DNA from: Gammaproteobacteria bacterium
GTDB taxonomy: Bacteria; Pseudomonadota; Gammaproteobacteria; GCA-002705445; GCA-002716945
Direction: 5' to 3'
NCBI GenBank assembly: GCA_002728355.1
Contig: PBXG01000008.1
Coordinates: forward strand, 2,913 to 9,985
DNA: 7,073 bases
Shown here one piece after another: positions 1-5,649 of this stretch. How positions within the stretch are numbered: position 1 is the first letter of the stretch; the number at the start of each line of letters is the position of its first letter. Position numbers and translations under genes: made by a program. A model generated the notes under the pieces. That model was not told where the DNA came from and did not search any database. It worked only from the letters and a program-made list of their open reading frames with translations.

Positions 1-426
1 GGGTTATTCTCATTATATAAAAAACCTCTGTACATCATAGACTGTGGTACTGCGATATCGATTGATTGTGTTAATAAAAAAGGAAATCATATTGGAGGAT
101 TTATACTGAGCGGCACCAAGGGTTATTCTAGATCATTCGTTGATGCTAATAATCTTAAAAAAATCAAATTATCTAATATTCAATCCAGTTTGAAATTTAA
201 GCCAGCAAAAACTACAGAAAAAGCAATATCGGGTGGTTATGTTCTAATGGTGATTTCTGCAATTGAGAAATCTTATAACAATTTCAGTAAACAAATTGGG
301 GAAAACCCCATACTAGTAGTCAGCGGTGGATATGGAGAGTTTATCTCAAAACAGTTATCTATTAGAAATAAGTACATACCTAATTTAGCTGTAAAGTGCC
401 TAGGATTGATTTCCGATCGATTATAG
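1..426 (+). CDS. coaX: Type III pantothenate kinase, C-terminal part (5' end outside window)
   Basis: CoaX phosphorylates pantothenate with ATP, the first step of coenzyme A synthesis, in the cytosol. The frame is open from base 1 and gives 141 residues, roughly the last 55-60% of a usual protein of about 250 residues; the N-terminal DxGNT phosphate-binding motif lies outside the window. Visible family marks are DCGTAISID at residues 14-22 of the fragment (the DxGTAxxxD motif of the ASKHA fold), HIGGFILSG at 30-38, the TEKAISGG helix start near 72-79 and VVSGG at 107-111, matching the late (T/S)GG motif. The usual Pro in the IxPG turn is Ser here (ILSG), a mild divergence. Family members commonly lie next to birA just upstream of the tuf tRNA cluster in non-enteric gammaproteobacteria, which fits the right side of this window. 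The assignment rests on motifs and context. Confidence 0.88.
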   Translation, partial: GLFSLYKKPLYIIDCGTAISIDCVNKKGNHIGGFILSGTKGYSRSFVDANNLKKIKLSNIQSSLKFKPAKTTEKAISGGYVLMVISAIEKSYNNFSKQIGENPILVVSGGYGEFISKQLSIRNKYIPNLAVKCLGLISDRL

Positions 427-439
427 TGTTTTTGAAATT

Positions 440-988
440 TTAGTTTGATTTGTTTAATAGTTCTTCAATTTTTTTTACTATTCTGTTGTTACCTGGTCCA
501 GTAACTGTAGAGAAGCTATCAACTACACTTCCATCTTTCGCAATCAGATACTTATGAAAATTCCATTTAGGAGAACTCCTTGTTTCCTCGGCAAGTAATT
601 TAAAGAATGGGTGAGCTTTTTTACCTCGTACACTCGTCTTAGTAAACATTGGAAAATTAACATCGTAAGTTAGCTTGCAAAAATCCTTTATTTCACTCTC
701 TGGCGCAGGCTCCTGATAAAAGTCATGTGATGGAAACCCTAAAACAACCAAACCCCTATCTTTGTTTTCTTTGTAAAGCTTTTCAAGTCCTTCATATTGT
801 GGAGTGAATCCACATTTACTTGCAGTGTTAACAACCAATATCACCTTCCCAAGGTATTCCTGACATAAATTCACTGTTTTTTCTTCACCAAGAAGTTTAA
901 TATCAAAATCGAGTGATTTAGGACAACTTGCCATGCTTACCTCTGAAAAAAAAATTATAAATACACTTAAAATAAACTTTTTAAACAT
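440..988 (-). CDS. Exported glutathione peroxidase family protein (Cys type)
   Basis: Thiol peroxidase that reduces H2O2 or lipid hydroperoxides, probably acting outside the cytosol. From the ATG at 988 it is 182 residues. Residues 1-20 look like a signal peptide (MFKKFILSVF, hydrophobic core, then SMA before Ser-Cys). The mature part has the GPx thioredoxin fold: VNTASKCGFTPQYEGLE with the peroxidatic Cys59, Gln92 in YQEP, and Trp142-Asn143 in KWNFHKYL, so the catalytic tetrad is complete with Cys instead of selenocysteine. Cys104 in KDFCKLTYDV is a possible resolving cysteine. The usual FPCNQFGxQEPG stretch is altered to FPSHDFYQEPA. The Cys two residues after the likely cleavage site gives MASC, a poor but possible lipobox. 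The start is uncertain: ATG 1003 (11 bases after the upstream stop) and TTG 1018 are in frame; ATG 988 gives the most typical signal peptide, but none has a strong ribosome binding site. It is the last gene of the minus-strand unit and converges on coaX. Confidence 0.9.
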   Translation of the reverse strand: MFKKFILSVFIIFFSEVSMASCPKSLDFDIKLLGEEKTVNLCQEYLGKVILVVNTASKCGFTPQYEGLEKLYKENKDRGLVVLGFPSHDFYQEPAPESEIKDFCKLTYDVNFPMFTKTSVRGKKAHPFFKLLAEETRSSPKWNFHKYLIAKDGSVVDSFSTVTGPGNNRIVKKIEELLNKSN

Positions 989-1014
989 GATTACATTATA
1001 CATTGAATGAGAGC

Positions 1015-1386
1015 TCAAGATAGGTCTATCGCATACGATTTTAATACATCAATATCTATAACTTCCAATGATTTCATATTAGTTGATTTGAGTTTCACTT
1101 TCGGAGCAGCGCCATTTTGATACGCCTCTAACCATCGGTTTGCACACAAACACCATGAATCTCCCTCTTTGAGTCCATCAAAACCGAGTTCAGGCCTTGG
1201 AGTTGTAAGATCATTACCCATTGACTTTGAAAATTCCAAAAATTCTCTTGTCACTTTAGCGCACACGGTGTGCGAACCAATATCAGATTCATCAGACGCG
1301 CAAGATCCATCTCTAAAATATCCAGTTAATGGTTCCGTTCCACAAGTTTCTAATTTTTCACCAAGAACATTTTTGTTATCAGACAT
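1015..1386 (-). CDS. DUF2237 family protein
   Basis: A 123-residue cytosolic protein of the DUF2237 family, whose biochemical role is not known to me. The family signature is clear along the whole length: [10 protein letters not shown] at 6-15, [11 protein letters not shown] at 19-29, [24 protein letters not shown] at 37-60, TPRPELGF at 62-69, and [11 protein letters not shown] at 75-85. The five cysteines (15, 29, 42, 79, 81) fall inside these conserved blocks, suggesting a metal or redox role, which is inference. The length is normal. The ATG at 1386 overlaps the end of greA by 8 bases, so translation is probably coupled. The stop at 1015 is 11 bases before the nearest ATG candidate of the peroxidase gene downstream. 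Sharing an operon with a peroxidase is compatible with a stress link but does not prove one. Confidence 0.88.
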   Translation of the reverse strand: MSDNKNVLGEKLETCGTEPLTGYFRDGSCASDESDIGSHTVCAKVTREFLEFSKSMGNDLTTPRPELGFDGLKEGDSWCLCANRWLEAYQNGAAPKVKLKSTNMKSLEVIDIDVLKSYAIDLS

Positions 1387-1855
1387 ACTTCACCTTAATT
1401 ATTTCATACTCAATTGTTTTTTCGGGCATTTTTAACTCTACAATGTCTCCTTCTTCCTTTCCAATGAGACATCTTGCAAGAGGTGATGTTACAGCAAGTT
1501 TATTCTCTTTAAGATCTGCCTCATCTTCTCCTACTATCTTATATTTAGATTTAGAATTATTACTTAAATCAATTAAATCAACGGTCGTACCAAATATCAC
1601 TCTGGATGATGCAGGGATATTTTTTATATCAATAATTTGGGCATTAGATAACTTAGCTTCAATATCCTTAATTCTACCCTCAGCGAAACTCTGCTGCTCT
1701 CTTGCAGCGTGATATTCGGCATTTTCCTTCAAGTCACCCTTTTCGCGTGCTTCTTTAATCGCTTGGGCAATTTTTGGCCTTTCATTATGCTTTAAATTAT
1801 CAAGCTCTTCTTTGAGTTTTTCTGCACCCTCTGCAGTCATAGGTACTTTATTCAT
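1379..1855 (-). CDS. greA: Transcription elongation factor GreA
   Basis: GreA enters the secondary channel of backtracked RNA polymerase and stimulates cleavage of the extruded RNA 3' end, rescuing stalled complexes. From the ATG at 1855 the protein is 158 residues, the same as E. coli GreA, and aligns end to end with it (PMT near 5-7, AEKLKEEL at 11-18). The N-terminal coiled coil carries [16 protein letters not shown] at 40-55 with the acidic tip residues Asp41 and Glu44 in the E. coli positions, then [15 protein letters not shown]. The C-terminal FKBP-like domain includes [10 protein letters not shown] and [14 protein letters not shown], followed by the usual EIIKVKYV end. An AGG eight bases before ATG 1855 favours it over an in-frame GTG at 1861. 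The gene starts 18 bases after tRNA-Thr on the same strand, so both probably share a transcript; its end overlaps the DUF2237 gene by 8 bases. Confidence 0.96.
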   Translation of the reverse strand: MNKVPMTAEGAEKLKEELDNLKHNERPKIAQAIKEAREKGDLKENAEYHAAREQQSFAEGRIKDIEAKLSNAQIIDIKNIPASSRVIFGTTVDLIDLSNNSKSKYKIVGEDEADLKENKLAVTSPLARCLIGKEEGDIVELKMPEKTIEYEIIKVKYV

Positions 1856-1873
1856 TATCACAACCTAAACTTG

Positions 1874-1946
1874 AGCCACCTGTCAGATTCGAACTGACGA
1901 CCTGAGGTTTACAAAACCCCTGCTCTACCAACTGAGCTAAGGTGGC
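1874..1946 (-). tRNA. tRNA-Thr (anticodon UGU)
   Basis: A full 73-base cloverleaf read on the minus strand. The acceptor GCCACCT pairs perfectly with AGGTGGC. The D arm is GCTC/GAGC with AGTTGGTA in the loop. The anticodon stem GGGGT/ACCTC has one G-U pair and loop TTTGTAA, giving anticodon TGT (Thr, ACA and relatives). The T arm is GTCAG-TTCGAAT-CTGAC. The discriminator is T and no CCA follows. E. coli thrU has this anticodon and heads the thrU-tyrU-glyT-thrT-tufB unit; here the gene points away from the other tRNAs and leads into greA. Confidence 0.97.
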
Positions 1947-1956
1947 AACAATGTTA

Positions 1957-1986
1957 ATAATATTCTAGATTATATATTAAAGTAAA
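1957..1986 (-). promoter_or_regulatory. Candidate sigma-70 promoter for tRNA-Thr(UGU)-greA
   Basis: On the minus strand TTTACT (1986-1981) is followed after 18 bases by TATTAT (1962-1957), and the tRNA starts 10 bases further on. Both hexamers are close to TTGACA and TATAAT and the position suits a short tRNA leader. The region is very AT-rich, so chance matches are likely; a second TATAAT six bases after the -35 lacks a partner at proper spacing. Confidence 0.42.
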
Positions 1987-2007
1987 TATGATATAGAATT
2001 ATTGTCT

Positions 2008-2370
2008 ATGAATAAAGATTTACCCATAATTATTAAAAAAATCTTTGAGACACCAGACCGGACTATCTGGGATGGTGATTGGCTAAGGATTCTCAATTTG
2101 CTTCTGAACGATGCGAATCTAACAGTATTTTGGAATGTGTTTCTTGATAACATTCAAAACAATCATAGTTCAAGATTCAGTTCACTTACCCTCAATAAAT
2201 ATATTAAGTGGGAAGTTAAGGGATTTATCGCGCAGGTCGTAAAAAACAAGATTAATAATATCCAAAAAGAAAAATCTTTGGATTCATTGATGGTATACCT
2301 AAGCAAAAAAAAGATCAAAATCGAACACAATCTAATCTCTAAAGTTGTATCTTCTGTATATGAAAATTAA
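2008..2370 (+). CDS. Hypothetical protein, small soluble, first gene of a four-gene cluster
   Basis: I do not recognise this 120-residue protein. It has no signal peptide and no clear membrane span. It is rich in Lys, Ile, Leu and Asn, with four Trp clustered in the first 70 residues (TIWDGDWLRI, VFWNVF, KWEV), and the C-terminal half looks helical and basic (QVVKNKINN, LSKKKIKIEH). The ATG at 2008 is chosen; an in-frame TTG at 2002 is the alternative, and no strong ribosome binding site is visible for either. The gene begins 61 bases from the divergent tRNA-Thr and its last 11 bases overlap the next gene. The unbroken frame and the overlap with a convincing exported-protein gene support it being real, but it could be a degenerate or lineage-specific gene. 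Confidence 0.6.
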   Translation: MNKDLPIIIKKIFETPDRTIWDGDWLRILNLLLNDANLTVFWNVFLDNIQNNHSSRFSSLTLNKYIKWEVKGFIAQVVKNKINNIQKEKSLDSLMVYLSKKKIKIEHNLISKVVSSVYEN

Positions 2371-2767
2371 TTTACTTATTGTTCTTACTCTAATACTCGT
2401 TCCAATTAAATCTAGTGCAGATGATAGAGCTCTACCTATTTTTAATAACCTTGTCCAGTTCTCAGCAAGTGTTGATGCGTACAGCGAAATGTGCGTTAAG
2501 GCTTTTAGCTCTGAAAATGCCGAGGAGGACCTATTTGACTTAATTGAGTCTTTTAGAGAAATAATTCGCATAGATGAGCAAGAAGTATATAAATTGAGAG
2601 ATAAATATTTTAGAATCAAGAAGTCTACAACATCGCAGCTTACTCAACTGGGTCTGAAAAGAAAAAAGAGTTTGTGCAAAAAATATCTGAATATTTTCGA
2701 GAGATTTGATATAAAAAAACAACAAAAAATAGATGAGATTATTTTAATAATAGATGGAAAGGAATAA
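2360..2767 (+). CDS. Hypothetical secreted or periplasmic protein with two cysteines
   Basis: This unrecognised 135-residue protein starts with a convincing signal peptide: MKINLLIVLTLILVPIKSSA with likely cleavage before Asp-Asp at 20/21. The mature part of about 115 residues is strongly helical and charged, with Cys45 (SEMCVKAF) and Cys106 (KSLCKKYL) about 60 residues apart, which could form a disulfide outside the cytosol. The stretch 58-90 alternates acidic and basic residues like an amphipathic or coiled helix; the C-terminus is Lys-rich (DIKKQQKIDE). The start is the ATG at 2360, inside the end of the preceding gene; an upstream TTG at 2345 would add five residues and spoil the n-region. 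No strong ribosome binding site is visible, so translation is probably coupled to the upstream gene. The end overlaps the next gene by 14 bases. Confidence 0.66.
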   Translation: MKINLLIVLTLILVPIKSSADDRALPIFNNLVQFSASVDAYSEMCVKAFSSENAEEDLFDLIESFREIIRIDEQEVYKLRDKYFRIKKSTTSQLTQLGLKRKKSLCKKYLNIFERFDIKKQQKIDEIILIIDGKE

Positions 2768-2987
2768 CAAAATTATAGACTTTATCCATGACTTTTTCTT
2801 GATAAAAAGATATGAACATATTAGAGAGCACAAAGTGATTATTGAAGAATTTATTAATAAACCCGGTTTAAGTGAGATAGCAAAAAAATATGACACTAGT
2901 ATTGGCGAGATACACCAAATAGTGAGAGAATATAAATTAAATGAGCTCAATTTTAGCGTATTTAAAATTTTAACTAAGAGAGTATAG
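2754..2987 (+). CDS. Small putative helix-turn-helix protein
   Basis: A 77-residue protein without signal peptide or membrane span. Residues 39-60 (LSEIAKKYDTSIGEIHQIVREY) fit a helix-turn-helix: Ala43, Ile53 and Ile56 fall at the buried positions 5, 15 and 18 of the classic 20-residue pattern, although position 9 is Asp47 rather than Gly. The preceding part (EHIREHKVIIEEFINKPG) would be the supporting helix. This suggests a small DNA-binding regulator or a sigma region 4-like fold; the family is not recognised. The ATG at 2754 lies within the last 14 bases of the secreted-protein gene, and the stop is one base before the next ATG. As the only likely regulator in the cluster it could control it, which is inference only. 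Confidence 0.55.
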   Translation: MERNNKIIDFIHDFFLIKRYEHIREHKVIIEEFINKPGLSEIAKKYDTSIGEIHQIVREYKLNELNFSVFKILTKRV

Positions 2988-2988
2988 T

Positions 2989-3198
2989 ATGCCTCCACTA
3001 GGACCACCGCCAAGATTCTTTGGATTGAAAATTACCTCTAATAGAATAGAGTCAGCGTTGATAATGTTCGTTACTTTATGTTTATCTGGCATCTTTTATG
3101 GAAACAATTTGATTCCGGCAGCCAAAACTGTTTTGACTATCGGTGTCATATGGTCATTATATCTTTGGATAATTAAAAAACCCGAACGTCCATATTAA
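2989..3198 (+). CDS. Hypothetical small membrane protein (two spans)
   Basis: A 69-residue protein starting with a Pro-rich segment, MPPLGPPPRFFG, then two hydrophobic stretches: about 22-38 (SALIMFVTLCLSGIFYG) and about 45-62 (AKTVLTIGVIWSLYLWII), ending in the basic tail KKPERPY. This predicts an inner-membrane hairpin with both ends on the same side, probably cytosolic by the positive-inside rule. A good ribosome binding site (AAGAGAG about seven bases before the ATG) supports the start. It follows the helix-turn-helix gene after one base. The family is not recognised. It ends 48 bases before tRNA-Tyr, and no terminator is visible between them. Confidence 0.62.
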   Translation: MPPLGPPPRFFGLKITSNRIESALIMFVTLCLSGIFYGNNLIPAAKTVLTIGVIWSLYLWIIKKPERPY

Positions 3199-3201
3199 TG
3201 C

Positions 3202-3231
3202 TTCACATAGGTTGATAAGATTTGCTAAGAT
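3202..3231 (+). promoter_or_regulatory. Candidate sigma-70 promoter for the tRNA-Tyr-tuf unit
   Basis: TTCACA (3202-3207) matches the -35 consensus at five of six bases, and TAAGAT (3226-3231) matches the -10 at four of six, with 18-base spacing. Transcription would begin about 8 bases before tRNA-Tyr. It lies just after the stop of the small membrane protein gene. It is a plausible start for the downstream tRNA and tuf transcript, but the hexamers are only moderate and read-through from the small-gene cluster is also possible. Confidence 0.35.
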
Positions 3232-3246
3232 ATCGAAATTGATTTC

Positions 3247-3328
3247 GGAGGGGTACTCAAGCGGTCAACGAGGGCAGACTGTAAATCTGCTGGCCCTGCC
3301 TTCGCAGGTTCGAATCCTGCCCCCTCCA
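3247..3328 (+). tRNA. tRNA-Tyr (anticodon GUA)
   Basis: A class II tRNA of 82 bases with perfect acceptor pairing GGAGGGG/CCCCTCC. The anticodon stem GCAGA/TCTGC encloses loop CTGTAAA, with GTA at 3281-3283. A long variable arm (TGGCCCTGCCTTC) follows, as expected for bacterial tRNA-Tyr, then the T arm GCAGG-TTCGAAT-CCTGC. The discriminator is A, and no CCA is encoded. It corresponds to tyrU of the E. coli tufB cluster and lies 14 bases before tRNA-Gly. Confidence 0.98.
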
Positions 3329-3342
3329 AGTATTTGCATGAT

Positions 3343-3413
3343 GCGGGTATGGTACAATGGTAGAACTTCAGCCTTCCAAGCTGACGATGCGGGTTCGATT
3401 CCCGCTACCCGCT
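3343..3413 (+). tRNA. tRNA-Gly (anticodon UCC)
   Basis: A 71-base cloverleaf with acceptor GCGGGTA/TACCCGC and anticodon stem TCAGC/GCTGA around loop CTTCCAA, with TCC at 3375-3377. The T arm is GCGGG-TTCGATT-CCCGC, nearly identical to E. coli glyT. The discriminator is T, and no CCA is encoded. Decodes GGA and GGG glycine codons. Confidence 0.98.
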
Positions 3414-3432
3414 CATCACCGGTTTTAAAGAC

Positions 3433-3726
3433 ATGGAAAAAATCAGACGATTATTTAGGGTAGATTCAAATTATCAATTGATAATCGTGAATATTGTTTT
3501 TGCTATTACAGGCACCCTGGCCTTATATCTTGCTGGAGATGTTTTACATTTCATAGGAGTGATGCATGGTGATGTATCAAATGTTGTCTACTGGACTCTA
3601 AGAATCTTAGTAATAATACCTGTGTATCAGATCCTGTTGATAGTGATAGGAACGGTTTTTGGTGAGTTCTCATATTTTTGGGAAATGGAGAAAAAGATGT
3701 TTTCTCGATTCAGGAAAAAGTCCTAG
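3433..3726 (+). CDS. DUF6787-like small membrane protein
   Basis: A 97-residue integral membrane protein of unknown function. Two spans are visible at about 17-37 (LIIVNIVFAITGTLALYLAG) and 54-76 (WTLRILVIIPVYQILLIVIGTVF). Recognisable family marks are NYQLIIVNIVFAITG at 13-27, IPVYQILL at 62-69, and the closing FGEFSYFWEMEKKMFSRF at 76-93. I match these from memory to DUF6787, often seen in Bacteroidota and sometimes mislabelled as a diacylglyceryl transferase; the assignment is by pattern, not search. The basic N-terminus (KIRR) and C-terminus (RFRKK) suggest both ends are cytosolic. The ATG at 3433 has only a weak AAAG upstream. The gene sits between tRNA-Gly and tRNA-Thr on the same strand and would be released when the tRNAs are processed from a common transcript. 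Confidence 0.75.
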   Translation: MEKIRRLFRVDSNYQLIIVNIVFAITGTLALYLAGDVLHFIGVMHGDVSNVVYWTLRILVIIPVYQILLIVIGTVFGEFSYFWEMEKKMFSRFRKKS

Positions 3727-3776
3727 ATGGTGTGTTTTAAGCATATAACCATCCAAGAGGGAGAACATTAGAATTT

Positions 3777-3849
<73 letters not shown>

Positions 3850-3867
3850 AGTTTTTATTTGATTTTC

Positions 3868-3918
3868 CTCAAATTTTAGTGTATTTGAGTATAAAAGTAG
3901 TTTATTATTGCTCTACTT
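3868..3918 (+). promoter_or_regulatory. Two small inverted repeats in the tRNA-Thr to tuf leader
   Basis: CTCAAAT (3868-3874) and ATTTGAG (3883-3889) form a perfect 7-base stem with an 8-base loop. AAGTAG (3895-3900) and CTACTT (3913-3918) form a 6-base stem with a 12-base loop. Neither is followed by a T run, so they are not standard terminators. They could be sites for processing the tRNA-mRNA transcript or a weak leader structure; in a sequence this AT-rich, chance is also possible. Confidence 0.28.
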
Positions 3919-3949
3919 AAAACTGTAATTACTAACTGGGGACTAAACT

Positions 3950-5137
3950 ATGTCAAAAGAAAAATTTGAGAGAAATAAGGAACACGTTAACGTTGGTACT
4001 ATCGGACACGTTGACCATGGTAAAACCACATTAACTGCTGCTTTAACTAAAGTAATGGGTGAGAAGTATGGTGGTGAATTTAAAGCGTATGATCAAATTG
4101 ATAACGCTCCTGAAGAGAAAGCTCGTGGTATTACAATCGCGACTGCTCACGTAGAATATGAATCCGATAGCCGTCACTATGCACATGTTGATTGTCCAGG
4201 GCATGCGGACTATGTCAAGAACATGATTACAGGTGCTGCGCAAATGGATGGAGCCGTTTTGGTTTGTTCTGCTGCTGATGGACCTATGCCACAAACTCGT
4301 GAACATATACTTTTAGCTAGACAGGTTGGCGTACCACACATAGTTGTTTATCTAAATAAAGCAGACCAAGTTGACGATAAAGAACTTACAGATTTAGTAG
4401 AAATGGAAATAAGAGAACTTCTTAATAAGTATGAATTTCCAGGAGACGACGTCCCAATTATTACAGGTTCAGCTTTGAAAGCGATTGAAGGTGATACATC
4501 TGATATAGGTATTCCCTCAATTCAGAAATTAATCGAAGCTATGGATAGTTTTATCCCTGTCCCTGAGAGACCAGTTGATCAAAAATTCTTAATGCCAATA
4601 GAAGATGTTTTCTCAATATCAGGACGCGGTACAGTCGTAACAGGAAGAATAGAAAGAGGAAAAGTAAACGTTGGCGATGAAATAGAGATCGTAGGTATTC
4701 GCGAAACAACCAAAACTACATGCACAGGCGTCGAAATGTTCCGTAAACTTTTAGATGAGGGTGTCGCGGGTGATAATGTGGGTGTATTGCTTAGAGGAAC
4801 CAAGAGAGAGGAAGTTGAGCGAGGACAAGTACTTTGTTTGCCTGGTTCTGTAAATCCTCATACAAAGTTCGAATGCGAGATATATGTTTTATCAAAAGAA
4901 GAGGGTGGAAGACACACGCCATTTTTTGGTAACTATAGACCACAATTCTATTTTAGAACCACTGACGTAACTGGTGCAATTGAGCTACCTAAAGATACAG
5001 AGATGGTAATGCCCGGAGATAACGTCAAAATGAAAGTTGAGCTAATTACACCTATTGCAATGGAAGAAGGTTTAAAATTCGCAATACGTGAAGGCGGTAA
5101 GACGGTCGGAGCAGGAGTTGTATCAAAAATATTATAG
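3950..5137 (+). CDS. tuf: Elongation factor Tu
   Basis: EF-Tu is the GTPase that delivers aminoacyl-tRNA to the ribosomal A site. It is full length, 395 residues, close to the E. coli 394. G-domain motifs are intact: GHVDHGKT at 19-26 (P-loop), RGITI at 59-63 (switch I Thr62), DCPGH at 81-85 (switch II with catalytic His85), NKAD at 136-139 and SAL at 174-176. Domain 2 begins near 210 ([22 protein letters not shown]) and domain 3 near 300 ([45 protein letters not shown]). Gln125, a kirromycin-site residue, is conserved. The protein ends VVSKIL without the final Gly of E. coli. A GGGGA about nine bases before the ATG supports the start. The position between tRNA-Thr(GGU) and tRNA-Trp marks it as the tufB-type copy; a second tuf gene near fusA cannot be judged here. 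Confidence 0.99.
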   Translation: MSKEKFERNKEHVNVGTIGHVDHGKTTLTAALTKVMGEKYGGEFKAYDQIDNAPEEKARGITIATAHVEYESDSRHYAHVDCPGHADYVKNMITGAAQMDGAVLVCSAADGPMPQTREHILLARQVGVPHIVVYLNKADQVDDKELTDLVEMEIRELLNKYEFPGDDVPIITGSALKAIEGDTSDIGIPSIQKLIEAMDSFIPVPERPVDQKFLMPIEDVFSISGRGTVVTGRIERGKVNVGDEIEIVGIRETTKTTCTGVEMFRKLLDEGVAGDNVGVLLRGTKREEVERGQVLCLPGSVNPHTKFECEIYVLSKEEGGRHTPFFGNYRPQFYFRTTDVTGAIELPKDTEMVMPGDNVKMKVELITPIAMEEGLKFAIREGGKTVGAGVVSKIL

Positions 5138-5174
5138 AGTCTATGCCGATCATCTGATTTATAATTAGATTGAT

Positions 5175-5247
5175 AGGCTAGTAGCTCAATTGGTAGAGCG
5201 ACGGTCTCCAAAACCGTAGGTTGGGGGTTCGAGTCCCTCCTGGCCTG
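5175..5247 (+). tRNA. tRNA-Trp (anticodon CCA)
   Basis: A 73-base cloverleaf. The acceptor AGGCTAG/CTGGCCT has one T-G wobble. The D arm is GCTC-AATTGGTA-GAGC, and the anticodon stem ACGGT/ACCGT surrounds CTCCAAA, with CCA at 5208-5210. The T arm GGGGG-TTCGAGT-CCCTC has one G-T pair. The discriminator is G, as expected for Trp; the 3' CCA is not encoded. The placement between tuf and secE is typical of many gammaproteobacteria. Confidence 0.98.
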
Positions 5248-5273
5248 AGCAGATTACTTGATAAGGTGAGTGT

Positions 5274-5642
5274 ATGTCTGAGTCTAAAACTACAACAAAT
5301 AGCAGTACGCCATTAATAGTTTTATCTATTTTAATGATGCTTACCGGTGTTGTGTTGTTTTACTATTTCTCAGAAATACGACTTTTTTACAGGGTGCTCG
5401 GAATGTTAGCTGTGATTATCGTTTCTGCAGCAATTATATACCAGACTGAATTTGGAAAAACAGTTCATGGGTATGTTATAGATTCCAAGCAGGAACTTAA
5501 AAAAGTTGTATGGCCGACTAAACAAGAGACTACGCAAACAGCTTTGGGAGTAATCGCTATAGTAGTAATTATAGGTTTAATCTTGTGGCTGATTGACATG
5601 TTTTTTGGATGGTCAATCGGAACGTTATATGGAGTTAATTAG
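5274..5642 (+). CDS. secE: Preprotein translocase subunit SecE
   Basis: SecE is the essential clamp subunit of the SecYEG channel in the inner membrane. The protein has 122 residues, close to the three-span form of E. coli (127). Spans are visible at about 13-32 (PLIVLSILMMLTGVVLFYYF), 37-56 (LFYRVLGMLAVIIVSAAIIY) and 91-110 (LGVIAIVVIIGLILWLIDMF). The conserved cytosolic amphipathic helix and hinge is at 71-86: SKQELKKVVWPTKQET, with the diagnostic VVWPT. A strong ribosome binding site, AAGGTGA, lies before the ATG. The gene follows tRNA-Trp by 26 bases and is immediately before nusG, the standard pairing. Confidence 0.97.
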   Translation: MSESKTTTNSSTPLIVLSILMMLTGVVLFYYFSEIRLFYRVLGMLAVIIVSAAIIYQTEFGKTVHGYVIDSKQELKKVVWPTKQETTQTALGVIAIVVIIGLILWLIDMFFGWSIGTLYGVN

Positions 5643-5649
5643 CACTGAT

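Noticed and set aside
427..439. A bidirectional terminator between the convergent coaX and peroxidase genes
   Set aside because: Only 13 bases separate the stops and I could find no GC-containing stem with a T run on either strand.
995..1000. TATAAT on the minus strand just before the peroxidase ATG at 988, as an internal or leaderless promoter
   Set aside because: No -35-like hexamer lies at 16-18 bases, and the region is very AT-rich, so a chance match is likely.
1329..1712. A 127-codon open frame on the plus strand opposite greA and the DUF2237 gene
   Set aside because: Both minus-strand proteins here are clear family members along their whole length; the plus-strand frame is their shadow.
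3212..3463. An open frame of 83 codons running across tRNA-Tyr and tRNA-Gly
   Set aside because: It covers two perfect tRNA cloverleaves and resembles no protein; it is chance openness over RNA genes.
3769..3774. TAGAAT as a -10 box directly before tRNA-Thr(GGU)
   Set aside because: Transcription would begin inside the tRNA and there is no -35 at a proper distance.
4043..4306. An open frame antisense to the tuf gene
   Set aside because: EF-Tu is intact and highly conserved across this stretch; the antisense translation has no recognisable character.
5152..5170. An inverted repeat between tuf and tRNA-Trp (ATCTGA with TTAGAT around an AT loop) as a possible tuf terminator
   Set aside because: The stem is about six AT-rich pairs including a G-T pair, and no T run follows; it is too weak to call.
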